Source: Enoplolaimus lenunculus (Eukaryota; Nematoda; Enoplea; Enoplida; Thoracostomopsidae). From it: 64,000 nucleotides of DNA. The notes under the pieces are model-generated. The model saw nothing but the letters and a program-made list of their open reading frames with translations, had not been told where the DNA came from and made no database searches. Below are positions 23,218 to 59,979 of the stretch, in pieces. Positions within the stretch are counted from its first letter, which is position 1. Each line of letters begins with the position of its first letter. The stretch lies in NCBI GenBank assembly GCA_030248215.1, contig JASANG010003687.1:1-64000 (forward strand), given 5' to 3'. The position numbers were made by a program, and so were the translations under genes.

Positions 23218-23694
23218 CCCAGTACCACATAATAAATTTGGAGACAAAGCGGCCGCACCACACAACATTACCTGTGTAAATTTGAAGCCATCCCCATTGA
23301 ATATTAGGTCCTTTGTTGACATACGATTAATCTCAAACGATACCAAAACGTAATTGACCATCAGGCTAAAATATTTCCGTCAGTAACCAAACAAAAATCG
23401 AAAGAACCGAAATGATTTACGAGCAGGGCTAAAACATATCTTTGGGTGAAAGCTGATCCAACCTGTCCACAATCTGGCTTAGGGCCCGTGCAGTAGCAAC
23501 GCAGTATTACGTACTATTAAAACTTTCAATTAAAATCGGACAGCGGTCGCGTTCGAAGATGCTTAAACTACTAACACAATCAACTTCAATAATTATAACA
23601 TGTACTTATCAACATGTTTTTTGCGCATACACACCATTGGTTTCAAACCACAGCATACAAATCCGGGCACATATGCATATATATCAGGGTTCCA

Positions 23695-24021
23695 ATAGGA
23701 ACTATCTTTTCAAGGAACAGGAACAGGAATTGAATTTATCAGCAGGAACAGGAACCGGAATTTGAAATAATTTTCATCGCTGAATTGCCCTTGGACTTTT
23801 TAGAAAATTTGTCAAACATGGCTTCAAGCTTTGCGAAAACAAATCAGAAACAGTTAATTAACAAACCAAAAGTAATGACAAAAGCACTATTTCGAAATAA
23901 CAATTTTTCAAAGACAAAGTTTTCCATATTCGAATGATTAGCAATAATTTGCCGCAAAACTGTAAAATTTTCGGTTCCTGCATCCTTGAATGCAAGGAAC
24001 AGGAATTCCGGTTGAACCTTG
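23695..24021. mobile_element. MITE, GGAACAGG family
   Basis: CAGGGTTCCAATAGGAAC at left and GAATTCCGGTTGAACCTTG at right, with GGAACAGGAACAGG inside. A related copy is at 35659-36071. The right end is slightly uncertain. Confidence 0.6.
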
Positions 24022-24072
24022 AGGAATTGAATTGTTATGCAGGAACCGTAACAGGAATTTGAAATAATTTTC

Positions 24073-24074
<2 letters not shown>

Positions 24075-24122
<48 letters not shown>

Positions 24123-24137
24123 TATATATATATATAT
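24075..24137. repeat. TA microsatellite
   Basis: About 60 bp of alternating TA with one GA interruption. MITEs lie directly against it and a shorter TA run separates the next two copies. Confidence 0.95.
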
Positions 24138-24481
24138 CAGGGTGCAACCGGAATTCCGGTTCCGGCATTTTTTCACCTTCCGGTTCCGGTAAATTTTTAC
24201 CGGATTTAAAAATTCCGGTGTTATATTATGACCGTTTTCTTAACTTTGCTAATTTTTAAGAATCTCTTTTGAAAATGGTAGATTTCACTTCAATCGACGA
24301 CGAAAATCTAAAATACAACAAATAAAATAAATACCTATGTTCGACTAAGGTTATTTCACAAATAATAGAGCAAAAAATACGATTAAAATGAAATTTTTGG
24401 TGAAATGCATTTTTCACTTTCCGGTTCAGGTAAAATTTTCAAATTCCGGTTCCGGTAAATTGTAATTCCGGTTGCACCCTG
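24138..24481. mobile_element. hAT-like MITE, CCGGAA family, in TA repeat
   Basis: CAGGGTGCAACCGGAATTCC to GGTTGCACCCTG, flanked by ATATATAT on both sides. It lacks about 40 bp of the usual interior. Confidence 0.85.
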
Positions 24482-24500
24482 ATATATATAATATATATAT

Positions 24501-24882
24501 CAGGGTGCAACTGGAATTCCGGTTCCGGTTCCGGCATTTTTTCACCTTCCAGTTCCGGTAAATTTTTACCGGATTTAAAAATTCCGGTGTTATAATTTGG
24601 CCGTTTTCTTAACTTTGCTAATTTTTAAGAATCTCTTTTGAAAGCCACTTGTACTCAGAATATAAGCCGTTGATGGTGGATTTCACTTCAATCGACGACG
24701 AAAATCTAAAATACAACAAATAAAATAAATACCTATGTTCGACTAAGGTTGTTTCACAAATAATAGAGCAAAAAATACGATTAAAACGAAATTGGTGAAA
24801 TGCATTTTTCATTTTCCGGTTCCGGTTCCGGTAAAATTTTCAAATTCCGGTTCCGGTAAATTGTAATTCCGGTTGCACCCTG
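24501..24882. mobile_element. hAT-like MITE, CCGGAA family, second copy in the same TA repeat
   Basis: CAGGGTGCAACTGGAATTCC to GGTTGCACCCTG, in the same orientation as its neighbour and again flanked by TATATAT. The two are separated by only 19 bp. Confidence 0.87.
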
Positions 24883-25849
24883 ATATATATACCTTATCAT
24901 TAATCCAAGCAAATATTTTCTTGCGGAACCGTAGGAAATGACCAGTCCATGCCAGTTCGTTGCAAAAAGGAGAAACAATCGGTATATTTGAAAACGGTAT
25001 TGAATAATTGTCATAGGCCGATCCGATAATAAGACTGTTACTTGAGGATCTTCTGACGATAGAGAGGCAAGCAAAGATCAGCAGTTCCTTCGCCGACTAA
25101 AACATTTATGAATACGGGCATAGGTATCAAAAGAAACGAGGAGCGAAACTGAATTTTCGCCGAAACAGAAACCAGAATTTATGGATGTGCCGATACCAAG
25201 AAATTTGGCCGATTCCGATATAGATTTTTATGTTATAAGTATGCCTTTGCCAATACCGATTCTAATTTCACGGCATCGGTAATAGTTGGCGCTTTTCGTG
25301 AGCATAGGAATGAGTAATGCAAGAAAATTGCAGATTGTTTGCCGATATTTTTTGCATATAACAGACAGTTAATTATATTAGTGTGTCTGATTAGAGAAAC
25401 TGTTCAATTGCAATGAACCGTTCTCATAAAATTAAAATCGTTTATGGTGGTTAACAGGAGGTAAAATCCAGTATTCTGCTGTATGTTCTTGAAATTTACA
25501 CGCCGTTCTATTAAACCAAACGGTTTATGATTAAATACAACTAATGTTCTCGAAACGCTACTTCAAAGCTAACAAAGCACAATACAAAATACTTCTTCCG
25601 CTGCGTACTTTGCAAGACATATCAAGCAGTGGATAGATGGCACGGTTCGGTTGAAATTTCGTCAACATTACACAACGTTCAATGACGTCATCGATGTATA
25701 CCTGAAAGCAGGATCACCAGTCAAAATAAGATTTGACCAATATCCGACCGAGTAGTACGATTCCAGATTTGAAGACAACTAGAATTAGGTTGTGACATAA
25801 TAACTGTCAGTTTAGCACATCGGAATAATGGAATGTTACCCATTTAAGG
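24883..25849. other. intergenic sequence with a GGATGTGCCGATA fragment
   Basis: 25180-25290 matches the ends of the element at 53134-54353 (GGATGTGCCGATACC, GGCATCGGTAATAG). The rest is unassigned. Confidence 0.45.
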
Positions 25850-26183
25850 ATGCAAGCAAGGCAACGCATTATATCGGAATGGGAACAGCAAACTTATAAC
25901 GGAATCGGAACTACAAATTTTGTGACTATACGGATAATTTGTCTTAACCAATATATTATTGATTTATGGTGTCTGTTGGCTGGCAACAAATTTCAAAAAC
26001 GTAGCATGAACAAATTGGCAACGATTTTTTCATTCCGTAAAACTAAACTAGAGTCAATTGTTATTTGAATAAATTTTTATGTAACAAATTACAAGTATGA
26101 TTAAAATTAATTGCGGAATCGGTAACGAAAATTGTTTTGAATCGGAATTTTAACCGGAATCGAAATTCCGGTTACACCTCGGT
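25850..26183. mobile_element. MITE, ATCGGAAT family (worn)
   Basis: Repeated ATCGGAAT/GGAATCGG motifs and CAAATTTTGTGACTATACGG shared with 33153-33490 and 38792-39107. Ends ATTCCGGTTACACCTCGG. The left end is unclear. Confidence 0.6.
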
Positions 26184-26420
26184 ATATTTTGTGCCAAATA
26201 GGTGAATATACCGTATGTATTTACGTCAAACACATACGTATTATGTATTGTTTTTTTGAGAAAAATAGAACCTTCAAAATTCGTGATGTAGAATTTTTTG
26301 AAATATTTCGGTATTGGTGCAAAAATATCCTGAGACTCTCAAAAATGTCTCAATTCTCAGTGTCAAAGAATTTGAAACTGTCTCATTCTCAGTCTCAACT
26401 TCTTCATTGAGACTCCCATT

Positions 26421-26575
26421 CCTGGTGGCGCAGTGGTAACAGCGTCTGCCTGACACGCAGACGGTTGCTAGTTCGAAACACTAAGTAACTGCTTTTCCAG
26501 CTGCTTAGTTGAAAGACCTGAAGTCCCGGTTCCTACCTAGACTAAGACCCTTAAAATATAAATGAAACAGTCGCG
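26421..26575 (+). mobile_element. tRNA-derived SINE-like element
   Basis: A perfect A-box form TGGCGCAGTGG at 26426-26436 and B-box-like GTTCGAAAC at 26471-26479, with an anticodon-like hairpin GTCTGC-CTGACAC-GCAGAC between, then an unrelated tail ending CCTTAAAATATAAATGAAAC. Acceptor and T stems do not pair well, so a working tRNA gene is unlikely. Confidence 0.65.
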
Positions 26576-27442
26576 CAGACTTCCATAATCACTAGCTAGT
26601 TTTAAATTTACAAAATTTTACCTTCAATCGTAAATGAAACATTCCATTGTATACAATTGTATTTATCCTCAAACTCTTGCCGTTATCTCTACGCGACCAG
26701 CTTTAAAACCGAGGCCGTCGAGAGTAGCACCTGCTCTGACGAAATCTCTCGCCACATGATGAAGACTGCGACTCCTTCGGCTTCAGCACCTTTGTAACGT
26801 ACCAACGAAATTTTTTTCCAAGCTGCTGAGCAACCTTGATGATGTTTAAACAGTTCGCATTCAGAAGTTTTATATAAAGCTTTTTGAATGGTAGCTGTAT
26901 CGTATGTAACCGCCATTTGGGCTAAAACATGCCCTCAAGACCGTTAAAATATAATCTATGACCATAATATTAAAAACTGTACTCCAAAAATTTCTGTTTT
27001 TACCTTATTCATGCAGAACGATGTCAGCAATTTGCTTTTACTTGTGAGGGATACCAGCTATGTGCGCTGGTAAAGAATTACAAATTTTTACCCGCCATTT
27101 GAGATTCTTTCCACGAGGGTATACCCGGGCCAAAATTTTGTTACTAGCGGGTAGCGTGCAGGTCTGACCATGCTATTTCGCTATTAATTTTAGTAATAAT
27201 GGGCCAGTAATTTTACCGGAGCCAGAGGTTGCACTAAATTTAAATAAAACTGCAGGTACCTCCGGCAAAAATTGAGCCATAGATTGCCTCTTCTTTCTAA
27301 ATCAGAGCCAGACGGAGACTTCTGGCTGTCCCGTGGCGTCTCACGATGGTAAAACAATGTCTTCCTGTAATAGGTACTTACTGTTGAATTTGTAAAGCGC
27401 ACCATTCTAAATAGTCATGTTCAAAAGACTATTGCCTTATTG
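26576..27442. other. unassigned intergenic sequence
   Basis: No supported gene. A CCGGAGCC..GGTTGCACT scrap of a MITE sits near 27215-27235. Confidence 0.45.
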
Positions 27443-28650
27443 CAGGGTGTAAACGGATACTAAAAATAACGGAAGCGGATAGTGACCAAAATAACGAAAA
27501 CTGAAAACGGATATTGACGTATAGAAATTTTAAACATGTAATTTTTGTGCCAACACAATTCAGGCATGCAAATATTAACCAAGCCTTCAAAAAATTTAAA
27601 GAACAAGTAATTTGGCGGATAGACAAATATACGTTCTCCGCGTGCGAGTTAAACAAAGTTTCATCCCACTGAATTGATTATTCCTAGTAAATTTGGAAGA
27701 TATTTCCAAATCAAGCACATTTCTATCATGGCTGCTTGAAACTTAGCGAGTTTCTGTCAACTACCATCAGTAAAATGTTGCATGCATATAAACATTTCAC
27801 GGCTGCAGTTCTCGAAGCGTCAAACCCTCCTTTGCGTTTTCTTTTCAAAAGTTCTAAGAAAGTTTTTGGTTGGTAAACACAAGAATCCCATTTTAAACTT
27901 TATGCAACTTTAAGACTCCTTTCCAAATTCCTGACTACGCCCCTGGCGTTCTGTATATATTCAGAAATTATATAAGCCAGGTAATCAGTGTAACATGACG
28001 TGTTTTAACCTTAATCCACGTAGAGAGTATCTCCAGCTATTGTTTTTCGCAGTTTGCTTGCAACTTGTAGCAGGTTTAAATTGGTGTATATAAATAAACA
28101 CATATGTTGCACCCACTCGCATAATCTTTCTATTGGCCAAAAAAATTGCCACTATGCGGTAAGGTAAATGATTGTTGGCTAAGTTTTGGTGCTTATAAAA
28201 ATGGCTCGTTTGGCATAGTTTTTTGTATGCTAAGTTGAAAATTAATTTACGCCAAATTACAGGCTTTTAGTGACGTGCATCGAAATTTTTCGGACAATTG
28301 CAGTAGTATACGTAATTTGTAATGAAAAATTACCAGATATAAACGTGATTTAGGAATAATTTTGGACGTAAAAACAACAGAATTTCCGTTAATTCTGTAA
28401 CGAAAACGGAAATCGATTTTTATCGGAAACGGATATCCGATTACACGCTGGAATGACTGTACAAACTTCGCCTGCTAGAGATATATACGCGAGAACAATG
28501 ACGCTAAAATTATGCATTTTAAATGTCAATTTCAACCTCAGAATTCATGTTTAAACGTTTTCAAAAACGTACAAACATAATTTGCGTTATTTCTATAACG
28601 AAAATCAATCTTTGCCGGAAACGGATATCCGGTTACACCCTGTAATATGA
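27443..28650. mobile_element. MITE, AACGGATA family, with an internal tandem duplication
   Basis: Starts CAGGGTGTAAACGGATACT. Right ends GGATATCCGATTACACGCTG (about 28450) and GGATATCCGGTTACACCCTG (about 28641) occur twice because a segment of about 195 bp (GACTGTACAAACTT.GCCTGC) is tandemly duplicated across the boundary. Much of 27500-28300 has no other identity. Confidence 0.5.
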
Positions 28651-28879
28651 CTGTACAAACTTTGCCTGCTAGACATATACACGAACAATGACACAAAATT
28701 GGGCAATTTAAAGGTTAAATTTTAGCTCAAAATTCCCTATTTTACAAAGGTTTTCAAAAACATTCTTCTGTATATCTATACACTAAATATTCCCTTGAAT
28801 GTTGCCGCGAGCAAACACAAAAGTCACCGTCCGACGACGGTGACAAAAAAGCGGGGATATTGAAGAATAACTGTTTTAA

Positions 28880-29275
28880 AGATGTTTCATTTTTCAGCCA
28901 ACACAATTGGGGCATGCAAGAATTCACAAGGCCTTTAAATTTTTTTAAAGAAAAAATAGTGGATGCATCGAAATGCAAAATTTCATTAACGAAAGTGCCG
29001 GAACGTCCGGGAAAAATTCTACCCAAGCTGGAGGTCAATTTCCTGCCGGAGCAATCTCCGGTTGCTCCCTATAGTAACTGATTACTCAATTTTGCAATGT
29101 GTCCGTTTTGGCTATAGAAATACCGAATTTCGTCAAAACGAATCGAGCCAAACAGATAAACTTTGTAAAACTGCACAATTTCACTATCGAACTGTCTTGA
29201 AGTTCCGGCAAAAATTCTACCGGCGCCGGAGGTCGATTTTCTACCGGAGCAACTTCCGGTTGTACCCTGTTAGCA
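28880..29275. mobile_element. two CCGGAGG-family MITE right halves in tandem
   Basis: CTGCCGGAGCAATCTCCGGTTGCTCCCT near 29043-29070 and CTACCGGAGCAACTTCCGGTTGTACCCTG near 29245-29271 are followed by the same flank (AACTGATTACTCAATTTTGC / AACTTATTACTCAAATTTGC), a tandem duplication of about 205 bp. Confidence 0.6.
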
Positions 29276-30641
29276 ACTTATTACTCAAATTTGCAACGTG
29301 TCCCGTTTGGCTATAGAAATACCGAATTGGGTTAAAACGAATCGAGCCAAACAGATAAATTTTGTAATAGGTTTTAAAAATACGCTTAATCTACTGTTGC
29401 GGCCCTAAAACTAAAATTGGCAATACTTCAATATTCGTTTTTTATTACGGTTTCGTTAGTATTACTATCCGTTTTCAGACAAAAACGGCAACCAAGATTA
29501 TCAAACTAACAATTCTCAACCAGTTTCCGTTTCCGATATTTGGATCACTACCCGTTTCCATTATCCATTTACATTTGGGTATAACCGAAGGTTTCTCCGG
29601 CTCCGGCACAATATCGAACTCCGGTATAATGCTTGGCGGTGGTCCCGCAGAAAAACTTTCCGGCCCTTTTCTATACATGGAATAAAATTTCATTCAGGTA
29701 TTTTTTGCCGGAATTGAAAATTTCTCATCCGAAAAGTTAAGAAAAATTGGCGTACCGGAATCGGATATCCAGTTATATCCTGGCTGTTTCAGATTTGTAC
29801 GTAGACCTGGAATGATTGTTTTTCAATCTAGTTTATGTTTTTCAGTCTAGTTTAAGTCTCAAAAGTTCCGTGATGGTTTATAAATCATCTATTGAAAATC
29901 GAGTTTCGGATCTCATATCCAAAGAAATATCCGGCAATTCTTACCTGATATGAAAGAATTGAATAGGTATGCGGTGCTCATCATAAATACATAAAGTAGC
30001 TAATTTTTGAGGGGGTAGAGTGAGACACTGAAACCAAAAATGGTTCAACGTCCATAGTACACTGAAGGGAAAAGCTTCAGTACCCCAACACTGAAACCGA
30101 TTTGAAACAGGAAAGTGAAATTTGGCAAAAGTGTGTCAAATGTCATAAATAAGCGTATCGCACTCGCCTGTCGCAGTAAAACGCTCACTCCAAACTGATT
30201 GAAAACTTTATTGATCAAAAAGATGTATTCACAATTAGGTCGTATGCCGTTTCTATAAGGTCATAATGGCTATATACTTGGCAAGATGTATATTCAAATA
30301 GTACTATTGACATCCTAGCGTTTATCTTAGAACCTCAGCGGGAATTATAAAAATTATATTGCCGAATGATACAAAATCAAATATATGCATTAAAAAAGAT
30401 CAAAAATTAAAATAATGAAATTCCTAATCTTAAAAACTGATACCATTCCAACTCACTGTTATATGCAGAAAATATAGGCTTTTCTTTCAGTGCCAGTGCT
30501 TAAGCGGCAAATATCTAATACGAATGCGGAGTTTCGGCAGCAATCTGCTACCAACGTCTGTCTTCTGATATTAAAATAAAAACAGTTACAAATATACGCT
30601 ACAGCACTCTTTAAAATAACATCGGTAGTGAGTTGTTGTCG
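29276..30641. other. region downstream of MCM4
   Basis: Contains MITE scraps (GGATATCC type near 29735-29775 and 29890-29990) and the presumed MCM4 3' UTR (30207-30641). No other gene seen. Confidence 0.5.
30207..30212 (-). terminator. candidate polyadenylation signal for MCM4
   Basis: An AATAAA on the minus strand about 430 nt beyond the MCM4 stop. It is a motif match only; a nearer variant signal could be the one used. Confidence 0.3.
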
Positions 30642-54820
<24,179 letters not shown>

Positions 54821-54833
54821 CGTTAACGACGTA

Positions 54834-54835
54834 CT
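54834..54835 (-). promoter_or_regulatory. possible splice acceptor in the MCM4 5' leader
   Basis: TATATTTAG ends 13 nt before the MCM4 start codon, the same acceptor form used by many MCM4 introns. It may be the 3' end of a 5'-UTR intron, a spliced-leader acceptor, or chance. Confidence 0.3.
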
Positions 54836-54953
54836 AAATATACAATTTATAAAATTGTTTTGTGCTTCTCTTAATACTATAACTAGGAATATACGCGACC
54901 GACAATACGTATCTATGTACTAATTACATACGTAGCTTGTTTTAATTACTGCC

Positions 54954-55114
54954 AGGGTGCGACCGGATATTAATTTAAAAGATACGGGAACCGGGTAAGG
55001 ATATTGAATTTTTACCGGAACGGGAACCGGATATTGTGTGGGCTAAAATGTTTTCGCTATATATTTAGCATGCTCAAGGTTTTTATACGTTATCGAATTG
55101 CTGCTGATAAACTG
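54954..55114. mobile_element. MITE left end, GGATATT type
   Basis: CAGGGTGCGACCGGATATTA followed by GGGAACCGGATATTG. It is cut off where the satellite-like array starts, and no right end was found. Confidence 0.5.
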
Positions 55115-56549
55115 AAATTATTGAGCGAAGCGAAACTCCGAGCGAAGCTCGAAGGCGTTTTATGTTTTGTATTCTGGGGTCCAAAGGAAGGTGTCCGTCC
55201 GTCCGAAAAGAATCTCAGGAACCACTGAACCGATTTTGATAAACGTTTTTTGTTTGAAAGCCAATTATCCTGGGGTGTTAACCTCGCATTGGCGTTTTAT
55301 TTCTACATTTTATCACAAATTGAGCGATGCGGAAATCCGAACGAAGCTCGGAGTTTCGCGAAGCGTTTTATATTTTGCGCTCGGGGGGCAAAAATGGATG
55401 TTAGTTTGTCCGTCCGTCCGAAAAGAATCTCAGGAACCGCTGAACCAATTTTGATAAACTTTTTTTGAAAGCTTGTTATCCTGGGGTGTTAACCTCGCAT
55501 GCATTGGTATTTTAAATTTTTAAGCCGTTGTTTATTAGCTACAGGCTAATTTGCATAATTGTTTAGGCCTAAATTAGGACTTTTTAAGATATTTCACTAA
55601 TTATTATGATTACAAGCAATCTAATTTCAGCAATAAAGGGTTTTTAGGTGCGAGGAATCTATATCAATTGTCTACAAACCTTTAAAACCGATAATTGAAT
55701 AGTTAGCTAATAGCAAATTTGCATATTAGCATACTTGATAAGGCTGAATATGATTTTTTTGTTCCCTAATTAGTAGGGGTAAACGCAATCTAATTAATTT
55801 GCATAATTTAATTAAACCTAAATTAGGACTTTCTACATTATTTCACTTGATTATTACAGTTAGAAGCAACGTAATTTCAGCATTAAAGGGTTTTTGAGTG
55901 CGAGGAATCTGCATAGACTGTTTACAAACCTTCAAAACCGATATTTTATAGTTAGCTAATAGATAATTAGCATATTAGCATAGTTTATAAGCCTAAATTA
56001 GGACTTTTTACAATATTTCACTAATAATTCAGGTTAAGAGCAATGTAATTTCAGCACTAAAAGGTTTTGGGGTGCGATGAATTTGAATAAATTGTTTACA
56101 AACCTCCAAAACCGATAATTGAATCGTTAGCTAATAGCTAATTTGCCTATTAGCTTAATTGACAAGACAAAATCAGGACTTTTTAAATTATTTCAATAAT
56201 AATTGGAATCTGAACAAATTGTTTACAAACGTCTCAAACCGATAAATGAGTAGTTAGCTAATAGATAATTTGCATATAAGCATGATTGATAAGCCTAAAT
56301 TAGGCGTTTTTTGCAATATTTCACTAAATATGAAAGTTACAAGCAATCTAATTTCAGCAATAAAGGGTGTTTGGTGCGAGGAATCTGAATAAATTGTTTA
56401 CAAACTTCCGAAACCGATAAATGAAGTTAGCTAATAACTAATTTGCATATTAGTTTAACTACTTACGTGTGTTCGAGCTTCGCTCAATACATGTAGTCCC
56501 AATACGACCGCTAATAAATTAGGACTTTTTACAATATTTCACTATTTTT
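55115..56549 (+). repeat. satellite-like array, left part
   Basis: Head unit twice (CGAAAAGAATCTCAGGAACC, AACCGATTTTGATAAAC, at about 55200 and 55420), then at least five units with TTAGCTAATAG, CCTAAATTAGGACTTTTT and TTTCAGCAATAAAGGG, spaced roughly 130-250 bp. Continues after the BEL/Pao insertion at 62950. Confidence 0.85.
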
Positions 56550-56555
56550 GGGGGT

Positions 56556-56745
56556 TGTAGCGTGATGCGCTAATTTGCATATTTTGTAACACACAGAAAC
56601 TGTCGGCATCTAGCTAGGGCTTGTATAAAAAAACGCGTAAAAATGGGTTCAGTAACACTACAGCTAGCTTTCCAGTTCCATTGTAAGGTTTAGGTTTTGT
56701 GTCTTTTTTTAACATCACTCAAACTTCAACGATACTGCTTGTCAT
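56556..56745 (+). repeat. BEL/Pao 5' LTR
   Basis: Shares TGTAGCGTGAT, CATCTAGCTAGGGCTTGTAT, TAACACTACAGCTAGCTTTC and CACTTCAACGA-like blocks with 62683-62943. The right edge is approximate. Confidence 0.75.
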
Positions 56746-57154
56746 CTACATAGCTCGGATACAAATGTAAGCAGTGCAGTTGCTACAACTATTATTAACA
56801 TTTCAAATAGTTAAATTTATAAATAGCATCTTATTAACTGTATGAATTTTTAACACCTAGAATGGCTAAAATGTTAGCAGACTTGGTGAATAAACGGAAC
56901 GTTTGAAGTACTCAAAGTAAATAAAAATCATCCCGAATTTTTTATTAAAATTCAAACATTGGCTTACAAAATGCAACGTTATCATGAGTATATAGAACAT
57001 TTGGACAATCAAATTATTGACTTATTAGATAATGATGATGCTATTGCTAAGGAAATTAAAAATTGTAGTGACTTTAGAGAAACGATGATCTATGTTGTAG
57101 AAACATCGCAGGGTAATTGCATCTTCCACTACCCAAGCGCAAAATAATCAAACA

Positions 57155-58080
57155 TTGTCAAAAATAAATCACAGTGGTTCACAACATGAAAAAACATTAG
57201 TGAAGTTGCCACAGTTAGTTATCAATATGTATGACGGTGACCCACTGTCCTGGCAGGAATTCCGGGACAGTTTCGAGTCAAGTATTCATAACAATTCAGA
57301 TCTCTCTGACATTGATAAACACAAATACTTACATAGTAATTTAAGCGGTAATGCATTAAGTGTTATTGAGGGGTATCGGTTAACTGCATCTAACTACAAC
57401 ACGGGGGACGAAGCGTTAAAAGAGTGCTTCGGAAATCCTGAACTCGCGATCTTTTCGCACTTTGAAAAGCTTTTAGCCCCGTCGTCAAGCGACGACTCGA
57501 TGAAACTTGTGCGTTTATGACGAATGCGAGATACACATACGAAGTTTGGTCGCCCTTGGCCTTAGCGATGATACGTTCGGACAAGTTTTCACTCCTATAA
57601 TTTTGTCCAAATTGCCACGAACTGTGCAAATGCAACTTCATCGACGAAACGGATCTACTCCATTGAAATTGTCCACACTTCGCTCTATGCTCAAAGACGA
57701 GATAATGGCTCGTGAAATGGGCGACTGTTATGCAACAGCATCTTCTCGGAACAACATTAAACCGGGCGAAACTTCAAAACAGCTGAATTCTGTTTTGACA
57801 AAGAAGCCCAATCATCCGCATTTAACGCAGACGGCTTTGACAAATCAATCAAAACCGTCAAATGCAATACCGCGGTGCTCTTTTTGTAAGGGTGATCATT
57901 ACGCGGACCGATGCTCCGAATACTATACAGTGGCTCAGCGCAAAGCAGCGTTAAAAAGTAGATGTTTCAAATGCTTAGGTGATGGTCACTGTCAACAGCT
58001 GCCCAAAGCGTAAAGTGTGTTTCTGTTGCAAAAGCGGCAATCATCATAGCAGTTTATGCACTAGTCACTTCGGTTCAGAT
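57155..58080 (+). pseudogene. BEL/Pao fossil, gag region
   Basis: Matches the BEL/Pao gag pattern (LPQL...YDGDPLSWQEF) and ends in zinc-knuckle-like cysteine motifs. Broken. Confidence 0.8.
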
Positions 58081-58089
58081 TTGCGAAAA

Positions 58090-58640
58090 TCACCTGGTGA
58101 AGCAAACAAAGCCGCTGTGAATGGTATGGGACCACTTCCGGTGAAAGGTGCAGCTCTACTTATTGGTGGTTTGCAAGTTCAGATGCAGATGGCAACCGTT
58201 GAGATCAATGGGAAGTTCAGCAACGTCACTGCGAGGCTGTTTGTTCTTCGATACTGGAAGCAGTCACAGTTACAGGACGGGTTCGCTGCAACAGGCTCTC
58301 GGAATTCAAGCCACTGGAGAAGAAGTGATGTCGATTGCTAAATTTGCAGCCAGTCGTCGATCTACCGCGCGGTATAAAGGTTCACACGTCGTAATCCCAG
58401 TAATACACGGGGCTCCAATTCAAGTCTCAATGCTAGTTACTGTCGTCATCACAAGCCCAATCTTCAAACATCCATTGGACATGGTCGCAAATCCAATCTT
58501 GTCTCAAGTTCCACTGGCGGATGTGCCATCGACAAAGCCGCAACAAGTTACAATTGACCTTTTGATTGGTTTGGACTATTACTACGAGTTCATCGGAAAT
58601 ACCAAACTACAGTTGAGCAACGGTAGTATTTGATCGAATC
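58090..58640 (+). pseudogene. BEL/Pao fossil, aspartic protease region
   Basis: A DTGSSHS active-site motif of the retropepsin fold lies between gag and reverse transcriptase. Broken. Confidence 0.65.
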
Positions 58641-58899
58641 AAAACTAGGTTATATTGTTGTTGGCAGTATTCCAGCCAATATTAATAACGAAGCCATGGC
58701 GGTTACAATGGTATGCTTAGATGTAAAATCACCAAACACAAACATTGACCGCTTCTGGCAACTTGAAGAAGTCGGCGTCCGAGATGATCCGTACACAGCT
58801 TATCATGACCGAGCTAGCATAATTTTCAACGAACCGCGCGCATCGTCAACGGAAGATATCAAGTAACATTTCCCGGGAAATGCGCTGATAATGATGTAT

Positions 58900-59640
58900 T
58901 GAATCTGCCAACAAACGAAGGCCTTGCTCTATGCAGACTTACGTAACTCATTGACGAAAAAATTGAAAGACAAACCAGAAATACTAAAGGAGTACAACAT
59001 CATTCAAACTCAATTGAAAGATGGTATCATCGAAGCTGTTGATTCGACCATCAAGCCTGACTCATCAAGGGTTCACTACTTCCCCCACCACTGTGTTGTC
59101 CGAGAGAACAAAGCCACGACCAAAATACGTATAGTTTACGACGCGTCCGCCAAATCAAACCGACACCACTCCAGTTTGAACGAATGTCTCCTGTGCGGAT
59201 CGGTAATTCTACAAAACTTATGCGGAATGCTGATACGGCTTCGGCTACCAAAAGTGGCAATGGTCAGCGAGGTTGAGAAAGCATTCCTTCAAGTAGGATC
59301 ACAGGAGAAAGACCGCAATGTTACGAGATTTTATTGGCTAAAAGACCCGTTCAAACCGGTTTCGGCTCACAATTCGGTCGTTTTTCGTTTCACACGGGTG
59401 CCGTTTGGGTCCGATTCCAGCCCGTTTTTTGCTCGGTGCTGTAATCAAACATCATCTTGAATGCGTGAATTCCACGGTTGCTGGGGCTATTTCCAACAAC
59501 CTATACGTCGATAATATTCTCGCCGGGCGAGCCAACGTCAAAGAAGCCATTGAGTTCTACAAGGAAACAATCCAGTTATTGACCTCTATTTCTATGAATG
59601 TCCGCGAGTGCTATTCAAATTGAACAGAGTTTTGCCAACT
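58900..59640 (+). pseudogene. BEL/Pao fossil, reverse transcriptase region
   Basis: Pao-type motifs such as YFPHHCVVRE, RIVYDASAK and NNLYVDNIL (the YVDN catalytic block). Broken. Confidence 0.85.
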
Positions 59641-59979
59641 CTTGCCGGAGCACCATAGAGGTCGAGAAGCGACACCCAATGTTTTGGAAATAAAATGGTT
59701 CTTATCAAGCGACTCGCTGGCATGTGTTGGCACAGACGAGGGAGACGGTAGTACAAAGCGTAAAATTCTGCAATGCACTGCCTCAATTTATGATCCGTGT
59801 GGCTTGTTTGCCCCAATTGTCATCGTTGGAAAATTGATTATCCAGGAAACATGGCGAAGAAAATTATCATGGAATGAACCAGTTCCAGATGATATAAGAA
59901 ACGAGTTTGAAGTGACGCAGAAAAGCTTACTTAATATATCTTCGGTTAGTATTCCGCGATTAGTATCGTCTAGCCTCAC

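Noticed and set aside
26421-26500. A tRNA gene on the plus strand
   Set aside because: A and B boxes are good, but acceptor and T stems do not pair and a non-tRNA tail follows; SINE-like is the better reading.
26689-26916. A 75-residue minus-strand frame starting MAVTYDTATIQ
   Set aside because: No family resemblance, no splice or flanking support. Could be an exon of something unknown but cannot be supported.
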